64,000 nt of DNA from Brucella pseudogrignonensis (GTDB lineage Bacteria > Pseudomonadota > Alphaproteobacteria > Rhizobiales > Rhizobiaceae), in assembly GCF_002252525.1 (NCBI RefSeq), contig NZ_NNRM01000047.1:1-64000 (forward strand), written 5' to 3'. The position numbers and the translations under genes were made by a program. The notes under the pieces were generated by a model. The model was not told where the DNA came from, ran no database searches, and worked only from the letters and a program-made list of their open reading frames with translations. Positions 48,971 through 58,957 of this stretch are shown one piece after another; position 1 is the stretch's first letter; every line of letters begins with the position of its first letter.

Positions 48971-50376
48971 CAGATACTGTATTGTCGAAGCCCAAGTCCC
49001 ATCCTGCTGAGGCAACGCGCGTTGCCAGTTCAAGCTTAAAGGCTTTCATTACACGGCTGCACTTTTATGTCGGGCTGTTCGTCGGTCCCTTCATTCTGAT
49101 CGCAGCGATTACAGGCACGCTTTACGTGCTGACGCCACAACTCGAAGATATGATCTATCGCGACCAGTTGCGCACGTCCTCTCTGGGGACCGTGCAGCCG
49201 TTGGCGGATCAGGTTAAGGCTGCGCGCGATTTTATCGGTGACGAACCAAGGCTCTTTGCTATACGGCCATCAACAGGTCCGGGCTGGAACTCGCGTATTA
49301 TGTTCAGCGAGCCGGGTTTGGGTGAATCGGAAAGTCGAACGATTTTCGTTGATCCGATCACGCTGGCGATCAAAGGCGATCTCGTCGTCTATGGAACGAG
49401 CGGTATTTTGCCGTTGCGCGCGTCGATTGACTATCTCCATCGCAATCTCATGCTTGGCAATCTCGGGCGCTATTATAGCGAGCTTGCCGCGTCTTGGTTG
49501 TGGGTCGCCGCACTTGGCGGGGTTCTGCTCTGGTGGTGGAAACGTGATGTTCGCCGCAATGCAAAGGCTAACGAGAACAAGCACCTCCGCACCCGTCGCC
49601 TGCACGGACAGATAGGAATCTGGATCGCCGTCGGACTGGTCTTTCTTTCGGCAACGGGTATGACCTGGTCGCAACTGGCTGGTGGCCGGATTGATGACTT
49701 CCGTGCCGCTGTAGGCTGGATCACGCCATCTGTTTCGGTGGCACTTGATAAGCCTGCTGTCGCGGCTGATCCTCATGCTGAACATCACGATCATGCAGAT
49801 CATCTGGATCATGATGCTACACCTGCAACGATTGACTATATTGGTCAGCTGGACGCCGTAAATCTTTTGTCGCGACAATCCGGCCTTGAATCGCCGATGC
49901 TGGAAATTCGACTGCCGCGCAATGCCGAGCAGGCCTGGCTGGTTCGTGAATATGATCGTTCATGGCCAACGCAGGTCGACACGATTGCAATCGATCCGCG
50001 CGATATGCAGGTCATCAGCCGGGCCGATTTTGCAACCTTTCCGATCATCGCAAAGCTGATCCGCTGGGGTATTGATTTGCATATGGGCGTCCTGTTTGGC
50101 GTCGCCAATCAGGTCATCATGGCTTTGCTGGGTTTGGCGCTGATCGGCACAATCATCTATGGTTATCGCATCTGGTGGCAGCGACGTCCGCCCGCGGGCA
50201 GCACGCCGCGAACGCTGATTCAGAGCTGGCTCTATCTTCGCATATCGCAGAGGCTCGTTGTCGTCGTGATTGCGGCTATCATCGGATGGACTTTGCCGAT
50301 GGTCGGTTTAAGCCTGTTGGTATTTCTGGTCATAGATTTGGTGCGCTGGAAACTGGCTACAATCGCCAAAATCTGA
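48967..50376 (+). CDS. PepSY-associated membrane protein (PiuB-like)
   Basis: 469 aa. Four or five membrane helices (LFVGPFILIAAITGTLYVL, LAASWLWVAALGGVLLWWW, IGIWIAVGLVFLSATGMTW, VIMALLGLALIGTIIYGY, and two at the C-terminus) with the PepSY_TM repeats between. A His/Asp-rich loop DPHAEHHDHADHLDHDA (about residues 262-280) suggests metal binding. PiuB-like proteins take part in iron/siderophore or copper handling, probably as membrane reductases. Confidence 0.85.
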   Translation: MTDTVLSKPKSHPAEATRVASSSLKAFITRLHFYVGLFVGPFILIAAITGTLYVLTPQLEDMIYRDQLRTSSLGTVQPLADQVKAARDFIGDEPRLFAIRPSTGPGWNSRIMFSEPGLGESESRTIFVDPITLAIKGDLVVYGTSGILPLRASIDYLHRNLMLGNLGRYYSELAASWLWVAALGGVLLWWWKRDVRRNAKANENKHLRTRRLHGQIGIWIAVGLVFLSATGMTWSQLAGGRIDDFRAAVGWITPSVSVALDKPAVAADPHAEHHDHADHLDHDATPATIDYIGQLDAVNLLSRQSGLESPMLEIRLPRNAEQAWLVREYDRSWPTQVDTIAIDPRDMQVISRADFATFPIIAKLIRWGIDLHMGVLFGVANQVIMALLGLALIGTIIYGYRIWWQRRPPAGSTPRTLIQSWLYLRISQRLVVVVIAAIIGWTLPMVGLSLLVFLVIDLVRWKLATIAKI

Positions 50377-50381
50377 GTCAT

Positions 50382-50413
50382 AAAAGGCACCGGCCTTGGC
50401 CAGTGCCTTTTAT
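50382..50413. terminator. Bidirectional terminator between convergent genes
   Basis: AAAAGGCAC-C-GGCC-TT-GGCC-A-GTGCCTTTT: long stem with A-tract and T-tract on opposite sides. Separates PepSY (+) from acvB (-). Confidence 0.8.
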
Positions 50414-50418
50414 TAACT

Positions 50419-51831
50419 TCAGCTCGCAGGGCGTGGGGGCAAGCCTGCGCGTGCCCGCATTTTGTCGAGCAGTGCTGCTGCAATCGGTTCGTAGTTTTCA
50501 TCGAAGTGATGCCCGCCCGACAGCTTCATTAGGTCAGCGCCTTTAAGCTCCGGCGCGGTGCAGGCAGTATCGTCTTCCTCTTCGCCATAGACGCAGACAA
50601 CGCGATCAAGCGGAATTGTCGTAATGGCTGGAACAACGTCTTTGTCGCCATCCATACCCAGCCAGCCTTCAATCGAAACCTGGAATGTGGTGGTTGTTTC
50701 GACGCCAAGGAGCCCGATCATTTTCGTGCGATCCTGCAATACAGGATCGAGATATTTCCACGCAAAGGGGAACGTATCGGCACCAAAGGAATAGCCCAGA
50801 ACTGCGACTGGCAGCTTGCCGGTTGGATCGGCTTTCTGGATCATGGCCGTTGTATCCCGGGCAATTTCTTCCGGTGTCCGTTCCGACCAGAAATAGCGCA
50901 AAGAGTCGACACCGATGACATGAACACCATGGGCCTGCAGCCATTCGCCAATTGATTTGTCGAGATCGCGCCAACCGCCGTCGCCGGAATAAAACACAGC
51001 AACCATATCGGCATTGCCATTCTTTGCAGGCAGGTCAACGATTGGGAGAGCCTCGTTTTTTGCGTCCTGATCGGCCATGGCAACGACGTTATCGACCGCC
51101 ATCTTCATGCGTGCCGGGAAATCTGGCCCGGATTGCAATACCGCAATCTTCCTCTGACGCGCTTCAACCGGGTTGTTTACTGGCGAGCCTGTCGGCCCGA
51201 TAACCAGCGTTGGGGCAGGCATGTTGGCATTATAGCCATAGGTAAAGCCGCCTTCCGGTGCCTTATTGGCTTCTGCTGCTTCTGTGCATGAAGGCAGACG
51301 CGTTTTCGCAGGCGTTGGGTCGAGCGAAATGGCCCCTGCGATAGTTGCATCTGGCGAGTCCGATGCGGCGGCGTATGCAATCGTTGCGCCCTGACCGATG
51401 CCGGTTACGACGGGATGGAAATAGATATCCAGATCAAGCCCGCGCAGGGCTTCCTTGGCAATCGCCTCAAAGTCGGAATCGAGATAGTTGCACTCGCCAT
51501 CTTCCTTGTCTAGCGCCGCACGCCAAGGGCCAAGCTCCACAGGCAACACGATGATGTTGCGTGCCAACATGGCATCCATATAGCTGCGTTCTTTGTCGCC
51601 AATGCCGTTCTCATCGCTCAAGAGAATGGCAAGGCCAACTGGATCGCTTTTGGGCATATAAACTGGAATGTTTGAAAGCCGCTCAGCGCTTGCATGAATG
51701 ACGGGTTCATCTGCATTGAAGAACTGCGCCCACTGACGGGCAATTTTGCCCGGATGAAGTGCGGTATAGGCGCCAGCGCCACCGATCAGTGCCAGCCCAA
51801 GGACGGTCAAAAGAATGCGTCGCTTCTTCAT
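50419..51831 (-). CDS. acvB: AcvB/VirJ-family lysyl-phosphatidylglycerol hydrolase
   Basis: 470 aa. N-terminal membrane segment ([20 protein letters not shown]), two alpha/beta-hydrolase-like halves: first with [15 protein letters not shown], second with [37 protein letters not shown] (GxSxG nucleophile) and GGHHFDENY (His). In Agrobacterium, AcvB degrades lysyl-PG made by the partner gene (established). ATGA overlap with the upstream mprF gene shows a single operon. Confidence 0.85.
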   Translation of the reverse strand: MKKRRILLTVLGLALIGGAGAYTALHPGKIARQWAQFFNADEPVIHASAERLSNIPVYMPKSDPVGLAILLSDENGIGDKERSYMDAMLARNIIVLPVELGPWRAALDKEDGECNYLDSDFEAIAKEALRGLDLDIYFHPVVTGIGQGATIAYAAASDSPDATIAGAISLDPTPAKTRLPSCTEAAEANKAPEGGFTYGYNANMPAPTLVIGPTGSPVNNPVEARQRKIAVLQSGPDFPARMKMAVDNVVAMADQDAKNEALPIVDLPAKNGNADMVAVFYSGDGGWRDLDKSIGEWLQAHGVHVIGVDSLRYFWSERTPEEIARDTTAMIQKADPTGKLPVAVLGYSFGADTFPFAWKYLDPVLQDRTKMIGLLGVETTTTFQVSIEGWLGMDGDKDVVPAITTIPLDRVVCVYGEEEDDTACTAPELKGADLMKLSGGHHFDENYEPIAAALLDKMRARAGLPPRPAS

Positions 51832-54446
51832 TTGCGGATGAACTCCAGAGGGTTGCCGTTGATCAGGGTTGTGGCATCGATAAGAGTACGTGGTGTTTCA
51901 AGTCCGCCGGGACAGACCATATAGTGCGGCGTCCAGATCGGGTCGAACTTCTCTTTGAAGGCTTTGAGGCCATCAAAGTGATAAAGGTCTGCGCCTCGAC
52001 GATAAATGAAGGACCCAAAGCGGTTCCATCGCGAAGCGAGCCTGCTGCGGTTCAGGCCGGAGAGTGGCGCCGCACCCAGATTGAACCATTTATAGCCCTG
52101 ATCCTTGCTATACATAAGCAGCTTGGCAAAAAGCGCGTCCATCAAAAGCTTATGGACATTGGGCATATAACGCATCAGATCGACGGTGATTTCGTATTTA
52201 TCAGCGCCGCGCCAGAGATTGGCGAAAGCCACGATCTCGCCATCCTTTTTCAGAACGGCCACATCAAAGCGCTCCATGTAGTCATCATTGAAGTAACCGA
52301 GTGAGAAGCCTTTTTCGCTGCCGGACTTATGATCAAGCCATGCATCCGAAATTTCACGCAGACGCGGCACCAATGGAGGCACGTCTTTAACGTCAATGAC
52401 TTCAAAGGTCAGTCCGTCCTTATCAACCTTGCGATCAGCATAACGGAACGGCTGGCGACGAGGGCCTTCAAGCGAGAAATCAGTCAAGTCGACGCGAGCG
52501 ACTTCGCCGAGTTTCAGTGCCACCAGCCCCATATCAAGAAACAGCGGCAGACTTTGTGGGCCAACGCCGTAAAAGACTGTGCGTAGAGCCATTCGGTCGG
52601 CAAGGCCATGGAAGGACCAAGCAAGTTCCTTGGCTGCTTGTGCATTGCCGATAGGCTCACCCAGCGCAATCAGGCTGCCGCCAGACTGCGCATACATGAT
52701 GAAGGCGCTATCATCCGGAGCGAGCATGAATTGCTTGTCGCCAAGCATGGCAAGAGCTGCATCCGTATGCGGGCAAGCGGCCACAAGCGCGGGTACCGCG
52801 TCAGGAATGGAATAATCGCGCTTGCGTTTGCGCTGGCTGTGCCGGTTGATGATGGAATGAAGACCGACTGCTGCCACCACCGCGAAGACGAGAACTGTTG
52901 CTCGCAGGAAGCGCGGCGCGTTGTCGTTCCAGGCAAAATCCCACCAGAGATCGTTGGAATATTCGACGTGGCGATAAACGAAAAAACCTAACCAAGTCGA
53001 CACGATAACTGTCGTACCGACTGACGCAATCCAGCTCCAGCTCAGTTCAAACGGGCCGGAGATGGGGCGGCGATAGAATGAATCGCGGAAGCCCCATAGG
53101 GCGAAGGCAAAGACGCAGAGAATAGTCGCCTCTTCCCAGTCGAGACCCTTGGTGAGTGAGAAAACTGCACCGAAAAGCAGCAGTGCTAGTGCTGCAATCC
53201 AGGCGCGCTCCAGCCGCTTAAACAGGCCGCGCGCAACGATAAGCAAAGCGACGCCGACCAGACTTGCAGCAAGATGCGATGTTTCGACAAAAAACTCAGG
53301 TACGATGCCTGAAAGAATTTTGGTCCGGTTATGCAGATCTGGTGTGGCTCCTGAAACGAGCAGGATAATGCCGCCGAGGAAAATGATACTGGCAGAAAGG
53401 CCGGGAATGAGAGGCTCGACAAGCCGCTTGGCAAACTTGGCTTGTCGGCCAAGCATGTGCCTGCGGCGCATAGCTTCCCAGATAAGAAGACCTATCGTGG
53501 CAACTACGAGCGGCATGACCGTATAGATCACACGATAGGCGAGGAGCGCTGCAATCGCATCGGGTTTTCCGCCAATGCCCAAGCCTGCAATGATTGTCGC
53601 TTCAAATGCACCGAGCCCGCCCGGTGCATGGCTGGCAATGCCAAGCACGATAGCAATCACATAGACCAGTGCGAAAACCGCAAAACTTGGAACCGCATCC
53701 TGTGGCATCAGCACGTAAAGAGTTGCTGCTGCTGCGCCGACATCAACAAGACCTGCGAAAATCTGGGTGATTGCACCCTTTGAGTTGGGCAGGCGAAGGC
53801 TAAGTGAGCCGATGCGCAGCGTCCGCTGACCGTGCGAAAGCCAATAAATCAGCCATGTGATGCCACCCAGAATGACGATGCCGGCAACAATATCGATGCG
53901 CGAGTCGATGGTGGAAATCCATGGCACATCTTGTGGGTCGATAAGCAATGCTGCTCCGACCATGATGATGAGTGCAAACCAGATCGCAAACCATGACGTG
54001 CCAACGATCTTGCCAATGTCGGCAAGGCTTATGCCTTCGGCTGCATAGATGCGATAGCGAAGCGCACCGCCGGTGAGCAGTGAGAAGCCGATTGCATTGG
54101 AGATCGCATAGCCCGCAGCGCCTGCGACCGCCGCGATACGGCGCGGAATCTGGTTGGGTGCAATCGTATCAACCGCGACCACGTCGTAAAGTGCTACCGC
54201 TGCATAGCTGAGCATTGTGAAGAGAACAGCAAGGCCGATAGTGGACCACGAAAAGCTGTGGAATGCTTCAAGCGTATCCTTGCGGGACGTGTTCTGAAGA
54301 AGGTTTTCCAGAACATAAATTGCCAGCAGAGCGATCGCTATACCGGCGACAGGAAATAGAAAATGTTGGTATCGCCTTAGCCAGCCAAATGACGTACTCG
54401 GTCCGCTGGTTACTACGGTAGGTTCATCATCATCAATTAGGCTCAT
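51828..54446 (-). CDS. mprF: Lysylphosphatidylglycerol synthase/flippase MprF (LpiA)
   Basis: 872 aa from ATG 54446 (a TTG eight codons upstream is possible; neither has a clear SD). N-terminal flippase with 12-14 membrane helices (about residues 30-560) and a C-terminal lysyl-transferase domain (about 580-860; contains [26 protein letters not shown] and [12 protein letters not shown]). Makes and flips lysyl-PG, giving resistance to acid and cationic peptides. In rhizobia called lpiA, and paired with acvB. Confidence 0.93.
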   Translation of the reverse strand: MSLIDDDEPTVVTSGPSTSFGWLRRYQHFLFPVAGIAIALLAIYVLENLLQNTSRKDTLEAFHSFSWSTIGLAVLFTMLSYAAVALYDVVAVDTIAPNQIPRRIAAVAGAAGYAISNAIGFSLLTGGALRYRIYAAEGISLADIGKIVGTSWFAIWFALIIMVGAALLIDPQDVPWISTIDSRIDIVAGIVILGGITWLIYWLSHGQRTLRIGSLSLRLPNSKGAITQIFAGLVDVGAAAATLYVLMPQDAVPSFAVFALVYVIAIVLGIASHAPGGLGAFEATIIAGLGIGGKPDAIAALLAYRVIYTVMPLVVATIGLLIWEAMRRRHMLGRQAKFAKRLVEPLIPGLSASIIFLGGIILLVSGATPDLHNRTKILSGIVPEFFVETSHLAASLVGVALLIVARGLFKRLERAWIAALALLLFGAVFSLTKGLDWEEATILCVFAFALWGFRDSFYRRPISGPFELSWSWIASVGTTVIVSTWLGFFVYRHVEYSNDLWWDFAWNDNAPRFLRATVLVFAVVAAVGLHSIINRHSQRKRKRDYSIPDAVPALVAACPHTDAALAMLGDKQFMLAPDDSAFIMYAQSGGSLIALGEPIGNAQAAKELAWSFHGLADRMALRTVFYGVGPQSLPLFLDMGLVALKLGEVARVDLTDFSLEGPRRQPFRYADRKVDKDGLTFEVIDVKDVPPLVPRLREISDAWLDHKSGSEKGFSLGYFNDDYMERFDVAVLKKDGEIVAFANLWRGADKYEITVDLMRYMPNVHKLLMDALFAKLLMYSKDQGYKWFNLGAAPLSGLNRSRLASRWNRFGSFIYRRGADLYHFDGLKAFKEKFDPIWTPHYMVCPGGLETPRTLIDATTLINGNPLEFIRK

Positions 54447-54697
54447 AGGAGCGTCGTCCAGTTGGAGCAATCTAAAATCGCGCAGTGATCCTGATTTAGG
54501 GCGAACTTATGTTCGAGCGAGATGCCGCATTGAAAATACTAAAAGTAATGTCGAAGTTAGACGATATAGTTGAGCGAAATGGTTTTTGCCGCAAGCGCTT
54601 TGAACAGAGTGGGGAAAGAAAGCTCAATTTCTTCTAACTTTGATCAAAAACAAATGAATAGAGCTATTTATCTGTATCAGATAAAACCAAGTTCTAT

Positions 54698-55465
54698 GTG
54701 AAAAATGAGGTTTTGGTGCTTAGTGTTTCTTATCTGACGGCTGCCGGTGCGGGTGCGCTGTCGTTTCTTTCGCCCTGTGTTCTGCCGCTTGTACCGCCTT
54801 ATCTGTGCTATATGGCGGGCGTGAGTGTTGAGGATTTTCGTGCCGAAAAAGAATCACGGATTGCTGCCGCCCCTTCGCATCGTCGTTCGCTAGCTTTCGC
54901 GGCTATCTGCTTTGTACTCGGTTTCACCACTGTTTTCGTCGCGCTTGGCGCGGGAGCTTCTTCTATCGGCGCATTCCTGCGTATGTGGCAGCAGGAAATC
55001 GCAATGGTGGCGGGCGTTGTCATCATCCTGATGGGCCTGAACTTTCTTGGTGTTCTGCGATTTTCATTTCTGTCACGCGAAGCACGTTTTCAGGCGCGCA
55101 GTGCGCCAGCCACGCCATTGGGCGCTTATGTCATGGGGCTGGCTTTTGCGTTTGGATGGACGCCTTGTATCGGCCCGGTTTTAGGCCCGATCCTCACTTT
55201 GGCAGGCGGCAGCAGCACTGTAGGCGAGGGTGCAGCACTGCTTGCGGTCTATTCGCTTGGGCTTGGTATTCCGTTTTTGATCGCAGCGCTTTTCTCTGGC
55301 GCGTTCATGCGGTTTTTGTCCCGCTTCCGTGTGCATCTCGGCAAGGTCGAGAAAGCGATGGGCGCTCTTTTGATCGCTGCAGGCATCCTTTTCCTTACGG
55401 GCGGAATGCAGTCTTTCTCGTTCTGGCTGCTTGAAACCTTCCCTGCATTGGGCAGACTTGGATAA
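54698..55465 (+). CDS. ccdA: Cytochrome c biogenesis protein CcdA
   Basis: 255 aa, GTG start. Six membrane helices. Motifs: GALSFLSPCVLPLVPPYLCYMAG (redox Cys in SPCVLPLVP) and GWTPCIGPVLGPIL (second redox Cys). Transfers electrons from cytoplasmic thioredoxin to periplasmic thiol-disulphide proteins. The 227-bp upstream gap has A/T-rich sequence that may hold the promoter. Confidence 0.93.
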   Translation: MKNEVLVLSVSYLTAAGAGALSFLSPCVLPLVPPYLCYMAGVSVEDFRAEKESRIAAAPSHRRSLAFAAICFVLGFTTVFVALGAGASSIGAFLRMWQQEIAMVAGVVIILMGLNFLGVLRFSFLSREARFQARSAPATPLGAYVMGLAFAFGWTPCIGPVLGPILTLAGGSSTVGEGAALLAVYSLGLGIPFLIAALFSGAFMRFLSRFRVHLGKVEKAMGALLIAAGILFLTGGMQSFSFWLLETFPALGRLG

Positions 55466-55536
55466 AGAGCTGTAAGCTTCCATATACGCTTTGATGCTAT
55501 TGAGCAGAGAAGCCTTCAATCATTCTGGACGAAACA

Positions 55537-56901
55537 ATGACAGACCGTACCTGCCTTTCCATCGTGCTTGCCGCTGGCGAAGGCACACGAATGAAGTCGA
55601 ATTTGCCAAAAGTTCTGCATCAGGTGGCTGGCCTGCCGCTGGTCTCGCATGTGGTCAAAGCCGTGCAGGGAACCGGTAAGAGCGACGTTGCGCTGGTCGT
55701 CGGACGTGGTGCTGATGAGGTGCGCGGCGCTGTCGAAAAAGTTGCCGATGCTGTTTCTGCTTTCGAGCAGAAAGAACGTCTTGGTACGGCGCACGCAGTT
55801 TTGGCTGCGCGTACAGCGATTGAACGCGGCTATGATGATCTGCTGATCGTCTTTGGCGATACACCGCTTATCGAAGCACATTCGTTGCAAGCTGCGCGCA
55901 ACAAGCTTTCAGAGGGTGCTGATGTTGTCGTTATCGGTTTCCGCCCCGCGAGCCCGCATGGCTATGGTCGCCTGATCGAAGAAGGTGGCAAGCTCACCGC
56001 AATCATCGAGGAAAAAGAAGCAAGCGAAGCGCAGAAGAAAATCGGTTTCTGCAATGGCGGACTTATGGCCGTTCGTGGAAGCCACGCACTTGCTCTTCTC
56101 GATGCGGTTGATAACAAGAACGCCAAGGGCGAATATTATCTCACCGACATTGTCGGCCTTGCTCATGGCAAGGGCCTGAATGTCGTAGCGATTGAAGTGC
56201 CGGTCGATAATGTGATTGGCATTAACAACCGCGCCGAACTCGCTGAAGCTGAAAACATCTGGCAGAACCGCAAGCGTCAGGAAATGATGCTTGCCGGTGT
56301 GACGCTGATTGCGCCTGAAACCGTGTTCTTCTCGCACGATACGCTGGTCGAAGCTGATGTTGTGATTGAGCCAAATGTCTTCTTCGGGCAGGGCGTGCAT
56401 GTGGCGTCTGGCGCGCTGATCCATGCTTTCTCACATATTGAAGGTGCGAAGATTGGCGTAAATGCCGAGATCGGACCGTTTGCGCGTTTGCGTCCAGGTG
56501 CAAATCTTGGTGAAAAATCTAAAGTGGGTAATTTCTGCGAAGTGAAGAATGCGCAGGTCGGCAAGGGCGCCAAGATCAACCACCTGACCTATATTGGCGA
56601 TGCAACCGTTGGAGCGTCGAGCAATATCGGCGCAGGCACGATCACCTGCAATTACGACGGCTATAACAAATACAAGACCGTGATCGGCGAAAACGCATTT
56701 GTCGGTTCCAACAGCTCGCTCGTTGCACCTGTATCGATTGGTGATAATGCCTATATCGCATCCGGCAGCACGATCACGGATGATGTGCCTGCGGATGCTC
56801 TGGCTTTCGGTCGTGCGCGACAGGAAACCAAAGAAGGTCGGGGAAAGATCCTGCGAGAGAAGTATGCTGCCATCAAAGCGGCTAAAACCTCTTCGAAATA
56901 A
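55537..56901 (+). CDS. glmU: Bifunctional GlmU (GlcNAc-1-P uridyltransferase / acetyltransferase)
   Basis: 454 aa, usual length. N-terminal pyrophosphorylase [19 protein letters not shown] (about residues 10-28), GDTPLI; C-terminal left-handed beta-helix with [20 protein letters not shown] and [17 protein letters not shown]. Makes UDP-GlcNAc for peptidoglycan and lipopolysaccharide. The product of the glmS gene downstream feeds this pathway. Confidence 0.97.
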   Translation: MTDRTCLSIVLAAGEGTRMKSNLPKVLHQVAGLPLVSHVVKAVQGTGKSDVALVVGRGADEVRGAVEKVADAVSAFEQKERLGTAHAVLAARTAIERGYDDLLIVFGDTPLIEAHSLQAARNKLSEGADVVVIGFRPASPHGYGRLIEEGGKLTAIIEEKEASEAQKKIGFCNGGLMAVRGSHALALLDAVDNKNAKGEYYLTDIVGLAHGKGLNVVAIEVPVDNVIGINNRAELAEAENIWQNRKRQEMMLAGVTLIAPETVFFSHDTLVEADVVIEPNVFFGQGVHVASGALIHAFSHIEGAKIGVNAEIGPFARLRPGANLGEKSKVGNFCEVKNAQVGKGAKINHLTYIGDATVGASSNIGAGTITCNYDGYNKYKTVIGENAFVGSNSSLVAPVSIGDNAYIASGSTITDDVPADALAFGRARQETKEGRGKILREKYAAIKAAKTSSK

Positions 56902-57003
56902 ACCACGAACAGATGAATGAAACGGCAGTCCTCTGGGTTGCCGTTCAGCGTTAGAATCTTTAAATCGCAATTGAATGCGTGAATCTCGGATCTGGAGCAC
57001 CCT

Positions 57004-58827
57004 ATGTGTGGAATTATCGGCATTATCGGCAATGACGAAGTCGCACCGCGTCTGGTCGATGCGCTGAAGCGACTTGAATATCGTGGTTATGACTCTGCCG
57101 GTATTGCTACGCTGCTAGATGGCAAGCTTGATCGTCGCCGTGCGGAAGGCAAGCTGGTCAATCTGGAAAAGCGCCTTGCAGGTGAACCGCTTCCGGGCGT
57201 TATCGGCATTGGCCACACTCGCTGGGCGACCCACGGCAAGCCTGTTGAGCGCAATGCGCATCCGCATATCACGCCACGTCTGGCCGTTGTTCATAACGGC
57301 ATTATCGAAAATTTTGCCGAACTGCGCACCATGCTTGCAGCGGAAGGCTACAAGTTCGAGACAGAAACCGACACCGAAGCTGTCGCACATCTCGTGACGC
57401 GTGAGCTGGAAAAGGGCAAGTCGCCGGTAGAAGCCGTGCGCGATTGCCTGCCGCAGCTGCAGGGTGCTTTTGCTCTCGCTTTTCTGTTTGAAGGCGATGA
57501 AGAAACCCTGATTGGTGCCCGTCAGGGACCACCACTGGCTGTTGGCTATGGCGAAGGTGAAATGTTCCTCGGCTCCGACGCTATCGCGCTTTCGCCGTTC
57601 ACGGATACGATTGCTTATCTCGAAGATGGCGACTGGGCCGTGCTGACCCGCAAGGGCGTGACCGTCTATGATGAAAACAATGTAGAGGTTGAGCGCACGA
57701 TTCAGAAATCGCAGACTGCAAATATGCTGGTCTCGAAGGGCAATCATCGCCACTTCATGCAAAAAGAGATGTTCGAGCAGCCGGAAGTGATTTCGCACAC
57801 GCTCGCCAATTATCTCGATTTCACTACCGGCAAGGTGCGTCCGGAAGCAGTCAGCATAGATTTCAGCAAGATTGATCGTCTGACGATCTCTGCTTGCGGT
57901 ACGGCTTTCTACGCAGCTTCGGTGGGTAAATACTGGTTTGAGCAGATCGCACGTTTGCCAGTCGACAGCGATATCGCTTCGGAATTCCGCTATCGCGAAA
58001 TGCCGCTTTCAAAAGATTCGCTCGCGATGTTTGTTTCGCAGTCTGGTGAAACGGCAGATACGCTTGCTTCGCTTCGTTATTGTAAGTCACAGGGCCTGAA
58101 AATCGCCTCCGTGGTCAATGTCACTGGCTCGACCATTGCGCGTGAATCGGATGCTGTGTTCCCGACGCTTGCCGGTCCTGAAATCGGTGTTGCATCGACC
58201 AAGGCTTTCACCTGCCAGCTGTCGACCATGGCATCACTTGCTATTGCTGCTGCTAAAGCACGCGGTGCGATTGATGACAAGCGCGAGCAGGAGCTGGTGC
58301 GCCAGCTTTCGGAAGCTCCGCGCTTCCTTAATCAGGTTCTCAAGCTTGAAGACCAGATTGCTGCCGTCTGCCATGAGCTGGCCAAGGTTAATCATGTGCT
58401 TTATCTCGGCCGCGGAACATCCTTCCCGCTGGCGATGGAAGGTGCGCTGAAGCTCAAGGAAATTTCCTACATTCATGCCGAAGGCTATGCGGCTGGCGAA
58501 CTCAAGCACGGCCCGATTGCGCTCATCGATGAGACCATGCCGGTTATCGTCATTGCACCGTCGGATCGTCTTTATGAGAAGACCGTTTCCAACATGCAGG
58601 AAGTGGCAGCACGCGGCGGTCGCATCATTCTCATCACCGATAAGAAGGGTGCTGCGGCAGCGAGCCTTGATACGATGGCGACCATCGTTCTGCCGGATGT
58701 GCCTGAGTTTATCACGCCGTTGGTCTATGCCCTGCCGATCCAGATGCTCGCTTATCACACCGCTATTCTGATGGGTACAGACGTCGATCAGCCGCGTAAT
58801 CTCGCAAAGTCAGTGACTGTAGAATAA
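57004..58827 (+). CDS. glmS: Glutamine-fructose-6-phosphate aminotransferase GlmS
   Basis: 607 aa. N-terminal MCGIIGIIG with catalytic Cys2, GHTRWATHGKP, and glutaminase domain to about 220; two SIS sugar-isomerase domains (SACGTAFYAA, GRGTSFPLAMEGALKLKEISY). Makes glucosamine-6-phosphate. 102 bp after glmU; the gap contains ACGGCA/TGCCGT, a hairpin. No glmS ribozyme-like structure recognised. Confidence 0.97.
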   Translation: MCGIIGIIGNDEVAPRLVDALKRLEYRGYDSAGIATLLDGKLDRRRAEGKLVNLEKRLAGEPLPGVIGIGHTRWATHGKPVERNAHPHITPRLAVVHNGIIENFAELRTMLAAEGYKFETETDTEAVAHLVTRELEKGKSPVEAVRDCLPQLQGAFALAFLFEGDEETLIGARQGPPLAVGYGEGEMFLGSDAIALSPFTDTIAYLEDGDWAVLTRKGVTVYDENNVEVERTIQKSQTANMLVSKGNHRHFMQKEMFEQPEVISHTLANYLDFTTGKVRPEAVSIDFSKIDRLTISACGTAFYAASVGKYWFEQIARLPVDSDIASEFRYREMPLSKDSLAMFVSQSGETADTLASLRYCKSQGLKIASVVNVTGSTIARESDAVFPTLAGPEIGVASTKAFTCQLSTMASLAIAAAKARGAIDDKREQELVRQLSEAPRFLNQVLKLEDQIAAVCHELAKVNHVLYLGRGTSFPLAMEGALKLKEISYIHAEGYAAGELKHGPIALIDETMPVIVIAPSDRLYEKTVSNMQEVAARGGRIILITDKKGAAAASLDTMATIVLPDVPEFITPLVYALPIQMLAYHTAILMGTDVDQPRNLAKSVTVE

Positions 58828-58866
58828 ATTAAAACAATCGCTTATCTGGAAATTTTGACAGATAAA

Positions 58867-58898
58867 TAGAAAAGGCCGCAGCGATGCGGCCATTTTCG
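58867..58898. terminator. Intrinsic terminator after glmS
   Basis: AAAA-GGCCGCA-GCGA-TGCGGCC-ATTTTC: seven-base stem, tetraloop, T-rich on the right and A-rich on the left. Works for glmS and possibly for recG on the other strand. Confidence 0.7.
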
Positions 58899-58911
58899 TC
58901 TTTAATTTCGT

Positions 58912-58956
58912 GCATGTCGTTATCGGAAAACCGGTTCCCACTTTTCCGCGACATGC
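58912..58956. repeat. Dispersed Rhizobiales intergenic repeat
   Basis: Ends GCATGTCG and CGACATGC with inner GGAAAA...TTTTCC; sequence GGTTCCCACTTTTCCGCG is familiar from many Brucella and Ochrobactrum intergenic regions (recalled, not searched). It ends one base before the recG stop. Acts as a stem-loop; may protect mRNA or terminate. Confidence 0.75.
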
Positions 58957-58957
58957 T

